From Rickettsiella endosymbiont of Dermanyssus gallinae (GTDB lineage: Bacteria > Pseudomonadota > Gammaproteobacteria > Diplorickettsiales > Diplorickettsiaceae), in NCBI RefSeq assembly GCF_019285595.1, contig NZ_CP079094.1, positions 248,001 through 312,000 of the forward strand: a stretch of DNA of 64,000 nt, read 5' to 3'. Below are positions 46,350 to 53,452 of this stretch, one piece after another. The notes beneath the pieces were generated by a model. It was not told the origin of the DNA, did not search any database, and worked only from the letters and a program-made list of their open reading frames with translations. The stretch's first letter is position 1, and each line of letters begins with the position of its first letter. Made by a program: the position numbers and the translations under genes.

Positions 46350-46753
46350 GGGGGCGATCGGCTTCGACGTTGATTACAAACCCCAAGGTGCATGTCGAGG
46401 ACGCAACTTTGCCTCGTTAATCATGTTGCAAACTTATAGTTGCAAACGACCGTAACTATACCGCTGAAAACGTTGCTATTGCTGCCTAAACCGCAGTAAC
46501 TGTGTAACGTTTGCGCCGTCTAAACAACGGCAAGCGCCATGAATTCCATAGGCTTGCATGTGGGGGGAGTGGTCATACTGGCAAGATCGTAGCCAAGTCT
46601 GTCTGAGGCAGAAGCTACTAAAACTAAACAGACTCGTTGCTAGGCTCCCTGTCAATCGGAGGTTTAGCGACTAAATTTAATGATTGCACTAAACATGTAG
46701 TGCCAAGGGCAGCGGATTGGCGGACGTGGGTTCGATTCCCACCGCCTCCACCA
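46350..46753 (+). ncRNA. ssrA: transfer-messenger RNA (tmRNA)
   Basis: A 404-base tmRNA. The 5' GGGGGCG pairs with CGCCTCC before an encoded CCA, and the T arm is GTGGGTTCGATTCCCAC. The tag reading frame (GCAAACGACCGTAACTATAC...) encodes ANDRNYTAENVAIAA then TAA. The N-terminal AND and C-terminal hydrophobic AA match tmRNA degradation tags; it is longer than the E. coli ten-residue tag. Downstream lies an integrase gene, since the tmRNA 3' end is a favoured island integration site. Confidence 0.96.
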
Positions 46754-46784
46754 AATTCTAATCCTAATACATCCAATATCGTCT

Positions 46785-46813
46785 AAAACCCCTTGTAAAT
46801 AAGGGGTTTTTTT
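46785..46813 (+). terminator. tmRNA rho-independent terminator
   Basis: Arms AAAACCCCTT (46785-46794) and AAGGGGTTTT (46801-46810) with loop GTAAAT are followed by a T run. It is 32 bp after the tmRNA CCA end. Confidence 0.92.
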
Positions 46814-46842
46814 ATTACTCTTCGTCCAGTGAAATATTAATA

Positions 46843-46887
46843 AAGCCCCCAACATCCAGCCCTAAAGTGGGGCCTGATTGGGGGCTT
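46843..46887. repeat. 10-bp inverted repeat before the integrase gene
   Basis: Arms AAGCCCCCAA (46843-46852) and TTGGGGGCTT (46878-46887) are perfect complements with a 25-base spacer. A further partial arm AAGGCCCCC lies at 46908-46915, next to the integrase ATG. Likely a terminator, integrase regulatory or recombination site. Confidence 0.6.
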
Positions 46888-47332
46888 AATCTGTATAAAG
46901 AAAAATAAGGCCCCCATGGCATTAACAGTGGTGCAAGTGAAGAATGCGAAGCCGAGTGAGAAGGCTTATAAAATGGCTGATGAGCGCGGGTTATATCTTT
47001 TAATCAACCCAAATGGCTCTAAGCTATGGAAGCTAAAGTATCGGTTTGCTGGGTTTGAAAAGAAATTGTCTTTAGGTGCCTATCCTGAAGTGAGCTTGGC
47101 TGCGCTAGGGATGTACGTGAAGAAGCTCGCAAGCAACTCGTTAATAACATCGACCCTGGCATCCTTAAAAATTCTATCAAACGTTCAAAGAAGCTTGTTG
47201 CTGAAAACAGTTTTGAAGCGATTGCTCGTGAGTGGCACACGAAATTTACTCCCAAGTGGACAAAAGAGCATGGCTCACGAACTTTAATTCGGCTTGAGAA
47301 AAATATCTTTCCTTGGATTGGCAGGCGACCAA

Positions 47333-47579
47333 CGATGAGACAGGAAAGCATTGTGAAAGCAATGCGAAGTCGAAGAGCCCGCGATAGGCGTGCGTTGACG
47401 GGCGAAGCAGGAAACGCATCACGCCGTAAAGTCATTTGTGGGAGGCACGGGCATGAACTCCGAAGGAGTGAGTGCGTGCCGGACGCAGGACGTATCGCGG
47501 CCTAATTTCAGTCGCGTCATGCGAACGAATTTCGGGGACACGATGGCCGAAATTCTTCGGGAGCATAGCGACTCACTTG
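47333..47579 (+). mobile_element. 247-bp structured element, copy A
   Basis: Begins CGATGAGACAGG and ends AGCGACTCACTTG. About 56% GC by hand count, richer than its surroundings. Four copies in the window look identical over all 247 bp. There are no terminal inverted repeats and no target duplication. In element coordinates, predicted stems are 16-21/28-33, 55-64/81-93 (three-base bulge), 45-49/67-71 (crossing the previous one as a pseudoknot), 112-117/143-148 with inner 125-129/133-137, and 195-203/215-223. It encodes no transposase. GGGAGG at 108-113 with ATG at 121 opens a frame leaving the right end. Confidence 0.95.
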
Positions 47580-48349
47580 TCGCCGAAGTTACTGCGCCTG
47601 AGTTGTTGTCTGCACTGCACCGCGTAGAAAAGAGAGGTGCGATTGAAACTGCTCACCGTATATTACAGATTTGCAGCCAAGTCTTCCGTTATGCTATTGC
47701 TACTGGTCGAGCAGAACGCAACGTGTCTGTAGATTTAATCGGTGCATTGGCGCCAGTGAAAAAGAGGCATCATGCCAGCATTACTGACCCTGTAGAAGTG
47801 GGTAAATTGCTCCGCATTATCGATGGGTACGAAGGTTTTTTTGTTACAAAATGTGCACTACAACTTGCGCCACTCTTTTTTGTTCGCCCTGGTGAATTGC
47901 GTCATGCTGAATGGAGTGAATTTGATTTTGAAAAAGCAGAATGGCGCATACCAGCAGAAAAAATGAAAATGCGCGAACAACATATTGTTCCACTTTCCAC
48001 GCAAGCAATCACCATTCTGCAAGAGCTTAAAGCGCTTACTGGCGATGGCAAGTACGTTTTTCCAAGCATTCGTTCATCAAAACGCCCCATGTCTGAAAAC
48101 ACTGTTTTAGGCGCATTACGCAGACTTGGGTACACAGCAGATGAAATGACAGGTCACGGCTTCAGGTCGTTAGCTTCGACCTTACTCAACGAAAACAGTT
48201 GGAATCGTGATGCAATTGAAAGGCAGCTCGCACATGCAGAACGCAACAATATTCGCGCCGCATACAACTATGCAGAATATTTGCCCGAGCGAAGAAAAAT
48301 GATGCAGTGGTGGGCGGATTATTTAGATGAACTAAAGAATGCAAAGTGA
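47453..48349 (+). CDS. possible element-integrase fusion ORF
   Basis: An ATG inside the 247-bp element has GGGAGG seven bases upstream and reads MNSEGVSACRTQDVSRPNFS, through SDSLV, directly in frame into AEVTAPELLSALHRV of the integrase catalytic half. The product would have 298 residues with 43 foreign N-terminal ones and an intact catalytic core. A GTG at 47438 is an alternative start. Expression is not shown, and the arm-binding domain is lost, so activity is doubtful. Confidence 0.5.
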   Translation: MNSEGVSACRTQDVSRPNFSRVMRTNFGDTMAEILREHSDSLVAEVTAPELLSALHRVEKRGAIETAHRILQICSQVFRYAIATGRAERNVSVDLIGALAPVKKRHHASITDPVEVGKLLRIIDGYEGFFVTKCALQLAPLFFVRPGELRHAEWSEFDFEKAEWRIPAEKMKMREQHIVPLSTQAITILQELKALTGDGKYVFPSIRSSKRPMSENTVLGALRRLGYTADEMTGHGFRSLASTLLNENSWNRDAIERQLAHAERNNIRAAYNYAEYLPERRKMMQWWADYLDELKNAK

Positions 48350-48476
48350 AGTAACTCCACTAGAAAGTTAGAGATGCGGGTTCCCTAAATTTAAATGTCT
48401 CCACAGCGATTTTACATAAAATAACTTGCAGACTCTGGCTGGCACGCATCAAGGATATGTATAGATTTTATTCATA
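48350..48476. other. short non-coding flank left of element copy B
   Basis: 127 bp between the integrase stop and element copy B. No conserved gene is recognisable. Its sequence does not read into the hsdM frame on the other side of copy B, which suggests the two flanks of copy B were not originally neighbours. Confidence 0.4.
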
Positions 48477-48723
48477 CGATGAGACAGGAAAGCATTGTGA
48501 AAGCAATGCGAAGTCGAAGAGCCCGCGATAGGCGTGCGTTGACGGGCGAAGCAGGAAACGCATCACGCCGTAAAGTCATTTGTGGGAGGCACGGGCATGA
48601 ACTCCGAAGGAGTGAGTGCGTGCCGGACGCAGGACGTATCGCGGCCTAATTTCAGTCGCGTCATGCGAACGAATTTCGGGGACACGATGGCCGAAATTCT
48701 TCGGGAGCATAGCGACTCACTTG
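48477..48723 (+). mobile_element. 247-bp structured element, copy B
   Basis: Same 247 bp as copy A. The left flank is TTTTATTCATA and the right flank TTAAAAAAATAAG. The right flank enters hsdM coding sequence (see hsdM) but the left flank is unrelated intergenic DNA. The element reading frame from its ATG runs to a stop at 48770. Confidence 0.93.
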
Positions 48724-50516
48724 TTAAAAAAATAAGCCCATTAATGAGAAAAAATCTCTTAAAGATTTAATTTTAGAGATGGAAGATGAAGTTTTAGCAA
48801 ATGCAGATGTAGATGTTTTTGAAGAGTTATTTAAATTAATTTTTACCAAACTATACGATGAAATAGAAAGTGGGCGAGATGAGACGCGTTTTCTTGAATT
48901 TAAAAATTATGGTGATACGGATGATGAGCTTAAAAAGAAAATTCAAGAATTATTTAATAAGGCATGTAAAAAATGGGAAGGGGTATTTACTCCTGGTGAA
49001 AAAATTCAACTGACATCCAGTCACTTAGCTATTTGTGTGTCCTCGCTAGAAGGCATAAAGCTACTTAATTCTAATTTAGATGTGGTTGATGAAGCATTTG
49101 AATATCTCATTAATAAATCCAGTAAAGGAGAAAAAGGCCAATATTTTACGCCGCGTTATGTGATTGATATGTGTGTCAAAATGCTGAATCCGAAAGAGCA
49201 TGAGTCATTGATTGATACAGCCGCAGGAAGTTGTGGCTTTCCTGTACATGGTATTTTCCATGTATGGGAAAAAATCCTGCAAGAGCAAGGCAAAGATAAA
49301 AATCATATTTTGACTGAGAAAAAATCTGCTCGCTGTGAAGATTATGTACAAAACAAAGTGTTCGCTATTGATTTTGATGAAAAAGCAGTACGCGTTAGTC
49401 GTACTCTTAATTTAATAGCTGGAGATGGTCAAACTAATGTATTACATTTAAACACCTTAGATTATGAACGTTGGGATGAAAAAATCAAAGATGAAGAATG
49501 GTCAGATATTTATGAAGCAGGTTGGAAAAAGTTACGTAAGCTACGTGTATTAGAAGGTAGTAATCGTGATTTTGGCTTTGATATCTTAATGGCTAATCCT
49601 CCTTTTGCTGGCGATATTAAAGAAACACGTATTTTAGCTAAATATGAATTAGGGAAAAAGCCTGGAGGTAAACACCAAAATGCTGTAGGTCGCGATATTC
49701 TATTTATCGAACGTAATTTAAACTTCTTAAAGCCTGGCGGACGTATGGCGGTGGTATTACCACAAGGTCGTTTTAACAATTCAAGCGACAAAAATATTCG
49801 TGAATTCATTGCTGAACGCTGCCGTATTTTGGCGGTAGTAGGTTTACATGGCAATGTATTTAAACCACACACAGGAACCAAAACTAGTGTGTTATTCCTG
49901 CAGAAATGGGATGATAAATTATGTCGCCGTGTAGAAGACTACCCTATCTTTCGATGAGACAGGAAAGCATTGTGAAAGCAATGCGAAGTCGAAGAGCCCG
50001 CGATAGGCGTGCGTTGACGGGCGAAGCAGGAAACGCATCACGCCGTAAAGTCATTTGTGGGAGGCACGGGCATGAACTCCGAAGGAGTGAGTGCGTGCCG
50101 GACGCAGGACGTATCGCGGCCTAATTTCAGTCGCGTCATGCGAACGAATTTCGGGGACACGATGGCCGAAATTCTTCGGGAGCATAGCGACTCACTTGTT
50201 TGCGACTATGCAAGAACCCAGCAAGGATAACTCTGGAGATAAAATATATCTAAAACAAAAAAATCTTGCTGATTGGAGTATGGAGTGTAAATCAGCGGCA
50301 AAAGAGGGCCAGCCTTTCAAGGTGGCTGAGATTGTGAATTATTACAATGCAACGGCGAAGGATATCAATGACTATGTGCTAGATGAGCATGGACATCTAG
50401 TGGTTAAGCACGATCTTTTCAGTCATCCGCTACAAAATGGCTTGAAGACGCCAGACGGTATTGCTGAAGCGTTTATGGAATTTGCTAAAAAGGAAAAATT
50501 AAATTTTTTTCTCTAA
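48724..50516 (+). pseudogene. hsdM: type I modification methyltransferase subunit, truncated and interrupted
   Basis: N6-adenine methylase of type I restriction-modification. The translatable part starts at ATG 48779 (MEDEVLANADVDVFEELFKL). Family-like coding (NEKKSLKDLILE) continues upstream of it to copy B, with a one-base slip in an A run, so the 5' end is missing. Motif I is DTAAGSCGF and motif IV NPPFAGD. The frame is cut at 49951 by element copy C and resumes at 50199: the join reads EDYPIF-FATMQEPSKDNSGDKIY, as expected for the family. Joined length would be 496 residues. As it stands translation stops six bases into copy C, giving 392 residues and removing the C-terminal part. Confidence 0.92.
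49952..50198 (+). mobile_element. 247-bp structured element, copy C
   Basis: Same 247 bp as copy A, inserted in hsdM between ATCTTT and TTTGCG. Removal restores PIFFATM. The TGA at 49955-49957 in the element ends the hsdM frame. Like every copy, it is followed on the right by T. Confidence 0.95.
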
Positions 50517-50554
50517 GCTCTTCTGATAAATTTAACGCGAAAAAATATAAAGCG

Positions 50555-51994
50555 TTGTTGGAAGGTCTGGAGATTAGTGAAATTAGACTGAGTAATTTGG
50601 AATATAGTAAGCGCTTAGACGCTGAATATTATCGGCCATTATTTTTAAAATATGAAATGTTATTGAAAGGGAAAAAATATAGCTCCCTTATAGATGTTTG
50701 TAGTTTTTTAATTGGTCCTTTTGGCTCGGCATTCACAGTTGAAAATTATACAGAAAATCAAAAATATCGCTATATTCGGGGCAAAGACATTAAGCAGATG
50801 AGATTAATGGATGACGATAATGTCTATATGCCAGAAGCTGATTTTAAAAGACTATCTAAATATGCACTTAGAGAAAACGATATATTAGTTTCAGTAGTAG
50901 GGACTCTAGGAAATGCAGCAATTGTTCAGAAGGAGCACTTGCCAGCAATATTTAGTTGTAAGAGCACGGTTCTGAGGGTAAAAAATATTAGCCCCACCTA
51001 TTTGTTAGCTTATATCAATACAAAATATGCACGTTCTCTATTACTCCGTAAAGAAAGGGGTGCAATACAAAAGGGGCTAAATCTCGATGATTTAAAAACT
51101 CTAAGTGTTTATTTAGCCTCTGAGAAAATACAGCATGCAATTCAGCATATTTTTGAACGTTCACTTGTTACTGAAAAGCAAGCAAAGTCCACCTATGCAA
51201 GCGCCGAATTTTTACTCCTCGATATTTTTGGCTTGCATAATGTTACTTCTAGTACGCAGAAAATAAACATTAAATCTTTTAAAGAATCTTTCGGTAGAAC
51301 AGGAAGATTAGATGCTGAATATTATCAGCCTAAATATGAACAAATAGTTTCACATATTACTATACGATCTTATGCGAAATTAGCTGATTTAGTTACTATT
51401 AGAAAATCTATTGAGCCAGGTTCTGATTTTTATACGGATGAAGAGGATGGGTTGCCATTTTTACGTGTTGCGGATTACAGTAAGTGCGGTATAACTATTC
51501 CACAGAGAAAGTTGAAAAATTCTTTTGTTGTTGAAAATTATGAAAAGATATGCACACTTAAGCTTAAAAAAAATACCATTTTATTTTCAAAAGATGGTAG
51601 TGTGGGACAAGCTTATTGTTTACGTGAGGATGTAGATTTTATTACTTCGGGTGCAATTTTGCATCTTTCTATAAAAGAAACTACGAAATTACTGCCTGAT
51701 TATTTAACGCTTGTACAAATGCAGGCCGAACGTGATGCTGGGGGCTCAATTATTTTACATTGGCGTGTAGGAGAGATTGAAGAAGTTTATATACCGCTTG
51801 TATCTATGAAAACTCAAACTCAGATTGCTAATCTCGTCCAAAAAAGTTTTTTTCTTAAAGCGGAAAGTAAAAGGTTGCTTGAAGTTGCTAAACGTGCCGT
51901 AGAAGTAGCGATTGAACAAAATGAAGAACGTGCAATGGCATTATTGATGCAGGAGTCGGAGATGCGCCATCATGAAAAAACTGTCGAGTGTTGA
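50555..51994 (+). CDS. hsdS: type I restriction specificity subunit S
   Basis: DNA-target-recognition subunit with two recognition domains: one from RLDAEYYRPLFLKYE (about 20) to about 215, the second from RLDAEYYQPKYEQI (about 249) onward. The repeated LDAEYYxP motif marks the two halves. The start is uncertain: TTG at 50555 is the first conventional codon, but the frame is coding-like further upstream (SSSDKFNAKKYKALLEGLE), starting near the hsdM stop, so translation may begin at a weak codon or by re-initiation. No hsdR is found in the window, so it is at most part of a modification-only or dead locus. Confidence 0.9.
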   Translation: MLEGLEISEIRLSNLEYSKRLDAEYYRPLFLKYEMLLKGKKYSSLIDVCSFLIGPFGSAFTVENYTENQKYRYIRGKDIKQMRLMDDDNVYMPEADFKRLSKYALRENDILVSVVGTLGNAAIVQKEHLPAIFSCKSTVLRVKNISPTYLLAYINTKYARSLLLRKERGAIQKGLNLDDLKTLSVYLASEKIQHAIQHIFERSLVTEKQAKSTYASAEFLLLDIFGLHNVTSSTQKINIKSFKESFGRTGRLDAEYYQPKYEQIVSHITIRSYAKLADLVTIRKSIEPGSDFYTDEEDGLPFLRVADYSKCGITIPQRKLKNSFVVENYEKICTLKLKKNTILFSKDGSVGQAYCLREDVDFITSGAILHLSIKETTKLLPDYLTLVQMQAERDAGGSIILHWRVGEIEEVYIPLVSMKTQTQIANLVQKSFFLKAESKRLLEVAKRAVEVAIEQNEERAMALLMQESEMRHHEKTVEC

Positions 51995-52067
51995 AGAACT
52001 GAGTGAAGAAAAGCTACCTAAGCTTCTAAATATAAAATGTCATGCTGTACACAATGCGACTAAATGA
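51972..52067 (+). CDS. 31-residue ORF overlapping the hsdS stop
   Basis: ATG overlaps the last 23 bp of hsdS and encodes MKKLSSVEELSEEKLPKLLN and 11 more residues before TGA. The overlap suggests translational coupling, and it may be the 5' remnant of the next gene of the original hsd operon. Not recognised by itself. Confidence 0.4.
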   Translation: MKKLSSVEELSEEKLPKLLNIKCHAVHNATK

Positions 52068-52392
52068 CTGGGTAGCCATGGATGGTACGGTCTTATTAAC
52101 TTTCAAAGACACTTTTATATGAAGTAAGAGAGTCTCTGTGGTTATATGTTTTTCGTTGAATCCTCTCCCTGATAGCGACAGTCAGAGTTCTTGCTATTTG
52201 TTTCACCCTCCCTTCTTCCTATTTTCTCTGATCCCAGCGCCTCCTGTAAGCCTATTGCTGACAAAATATGGAGGTTTTGACCCCATTTACCCCCCGAAAT
52301 CTAGTCAAATAGTTTCCTATTTGGCTCCCTAGTGACAACATCATGAAAAAAGAATAGACTACCGGCTCGTTAGAAAAACATGATTAATACAT
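52068..52392. other. intergenic region at the right edge of the island
   Basis: This 325-bp stretch has no convincing gene; a 64-codon open frame at 52138-52332 is proline-, serine-rich and has no coding features. A copy of the tmRNA 3' end, which would mark the right attachment site, is not seen here. Confidence 0.5.
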
Positions 52393-52908
52393 ATGGAAAA
52401 TCTGGTTGTTGTTGTCCTAGGCCCTAAAAAATCCCCCATTATCGAAGACGTTTTTAGCTCGGTGGCTCATAGTGGTTGCCATATTATGGACGCACGTGTG
52501 AATACAACTGATACCCATGTCACTATGACGATATTGATTGGGGGGGCTTGGAATACGATCGCCAAATTTGAAGCGGTTATAAAAAAATACGATGACCAGA
52601 TCTTAGTGGCGCGTACGCAGGTTCGTACTGCCCAGCCGGATAGCTTTCCTTATACTTCCTATATTGTTGCCCCTGATACCCCAGATGTCTTAACTAAGAT
52701 TACTGAGTTTTTAGCTGAGCAGGAAATAACACTTTATAATATACAAGTAGAATCTTATAAAGCACCTATAACAGAAGCCGCGATGCTCGGTATTTCCGTA
52801 GCGTTTGGCTTTCCCGCAACACATTTAGTCGCTGATTTTCGTGAGCACTTTATTGTGTTTTGTGATGAAAACAATTTTGATGTGGCGATGGAGCCACAGA
52901 AGAATTAA
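52393..52908 (+). CDS. gcvR: GcvR-like ACT-domain regulator
   Basis: A 171-residue protein with two ACT domains: about 5-80 (VVVVLGPKKSPIIEDVFSSV) and about 88-165 (YIVAPDTPDVLTKITEFLAE). This is the layout of GcvR, which controls GcvA action on glycine-cleavage genes in E. coli; partner binding is by protein contact, not DNA. It is followed by bcp, the E. coli order. No GcvA is visible in the window, so the target is uncertain. Confidence 0.85.
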   Translation: MENLVVVVLGPKKSPIIEDVFSSVAHSGCHIMDARVNTTDTHVTMTILIGGAWNTIAKFEAVIKKYDDQILVARTQVRTAQPDSFPYTSYIVAPDTPDVLTKITEFLAEQEITLYNIQVESYKAPITEAAMLGISVAFGFPATHLVADFREHFIVFCDENNFDVAMEPQKN

Positions 52909-52944
52909 GTTTCTTTTTATTTAATGTTCGAAATCGGATTTGAA

Positions 52945-53406
52945 ATGTTAGCCATTAATAAACCTGCACCTGTTTTTAGCTTAGCTGCAACCAATGCTAA
53001 ATCAATTACTTTAAGTGATTTAATAGGAAAAAATGTTGTTTTATATTTTTATCCTAAAGATTGTACTTCAGGCTGTACGCAAGAAGGAAAAGATTTTACA
53101 GAACATTATAAAAAATTTGCTTCACTTAATACGGTTATTTTAGGTGTTTCTCGCGATACGATAAAACTACACATGAAGTTTAAATCAGAGCAGCAGTTTC
53201 CCTTTGAGCTACTGTCTGATGCGGATCAAAAAGTTTGCGAACTTTATGGTGTACTAAAAGAAAAAATGATGTACGGGAAAAAAACGCGAGGCATAGAACG
53301 CAGTACTTTTTTAATTGATAAAGAAGGAATATTGCGACGCGAATGGCGAGGCGTTAAAGTTCGCGGTCACGTGCAAGAAGTGCTACAAGCCGTAGGCGAA
53401 TTATAA
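52945..53406 (+). CDS. bcp: thioredoxin-dependent peroxiredoxin Bcp
   Basis: Cytoplasmic peroxiredoxin of 153 residues that reduces hydroperoxides. ATG at 52945 (MLAINKPAPVFSL) is chosen; the frame is open seven codons upstream. FYPKDCTSGCTQEGKDF contains the peroxidatic cysteine and a second cysteine five residues later, as in E. coli Bcp. ERSTFLIDKEGI is the C-terminal signature. It follows gcvR-like by 36 bp. Confidence 0.94.
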   Translation: MLAINKPAPVFSLAATNAKSITLSDLIGKNVVLYFYPKDCTSGCTQEGKDFTEHYKKFASLNTVILGVSRDTIKLHMKFKSEQQFPFELLSDADQKVCELYGVLKEKMMYGKKTRGIERSTFLIDKEGILRREWRGVKVRGHVQEVLQAVGEL

Positions 53407-53424
53407 TTATACTCTTCGCATTTG

Positions 53425-53450
53425 GATTTTCGGCAACCTAGCCGAAAATC
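53425..53450. terminator. hairpin between convergent bcp and perM
   Basis: Perfect 10-bp arms GATTTTCGGC (53425-53434) and GCCGAAAATC (53441-53450), loop AACCTA. It lies between two convergent stops and probably terminates both transcripts, although no long T tract follows. Confidence 0.7.
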
Positions 53451-53452
53451 TA

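Larger units (their letters stand above)
46916..48349 (+). pseudogene. int: tyrosine-recombinase integrase, broken by a frameshift and a 247-bp insert
   Basis: P4-type integrase for insertion at tmRNA. The N-terminal arm-binding domain begins MALTVVQVKNAKPSEKAYK. A one-base loss near 47105 shifts the frame: restoring one G gives SLAAARDVREEARKQLVNN, the family sequence. The frame then continues to 47332, is split by the 247-bp element (47333-47579), and resumes at 47580. The join reads WIGRRP-IAEVTAPELL, exactly as expected. The catalytic half keeps the RPGEL arginine, GHGFRSLAS (HxxR) and the tyrosine in RAAYNYAEYLPERR. The 3' half can be translated as a fusion from inside the element (start at 47453). 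Confidence 0.93.

Noticed and set aside
46664-46855. 63-residue ORF on the minus strand across the tmRNA 3' end
   Set aside because: It is antisense to tmRNA and its terminator, with no coding features.
47333-47579. 247-bp element as a group I or group II intron
   Set aside because: It does not begin with the GUGYG-type group II start. Group I would need U as the last 5' exon base, which holds in only two of four copies. One copy is antisense to its host gene and could not be spliced from that mRNA.
47333-47579. 247-bp element as a standard MITE
   Set aside because: No terminal inverted repeats of useful length (CGATGAGAC against CAAGTGAGTC is too weak) and no target-site duplication at any of the three coding insertions.
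48582-48770. 62-residue ORF as an independent gene
   Set aside because: It is the element's outgoing reading frame plus a few codons of flanking DNA; the same N-terminal 48 residues recur in every copy with different tails.
50091-50516. 141-residue ORF as a gene
   Set aside because: It joins an element frame to the 3' end of hsdM; the real content is the hsdM C-terminal fragment from 50199.
52138-52332. 64-residue ORF at the right edge of the island
   Set aside because: Low-complexity proline/serine composition, no ribosome-binding site and no likeness to known proteins.
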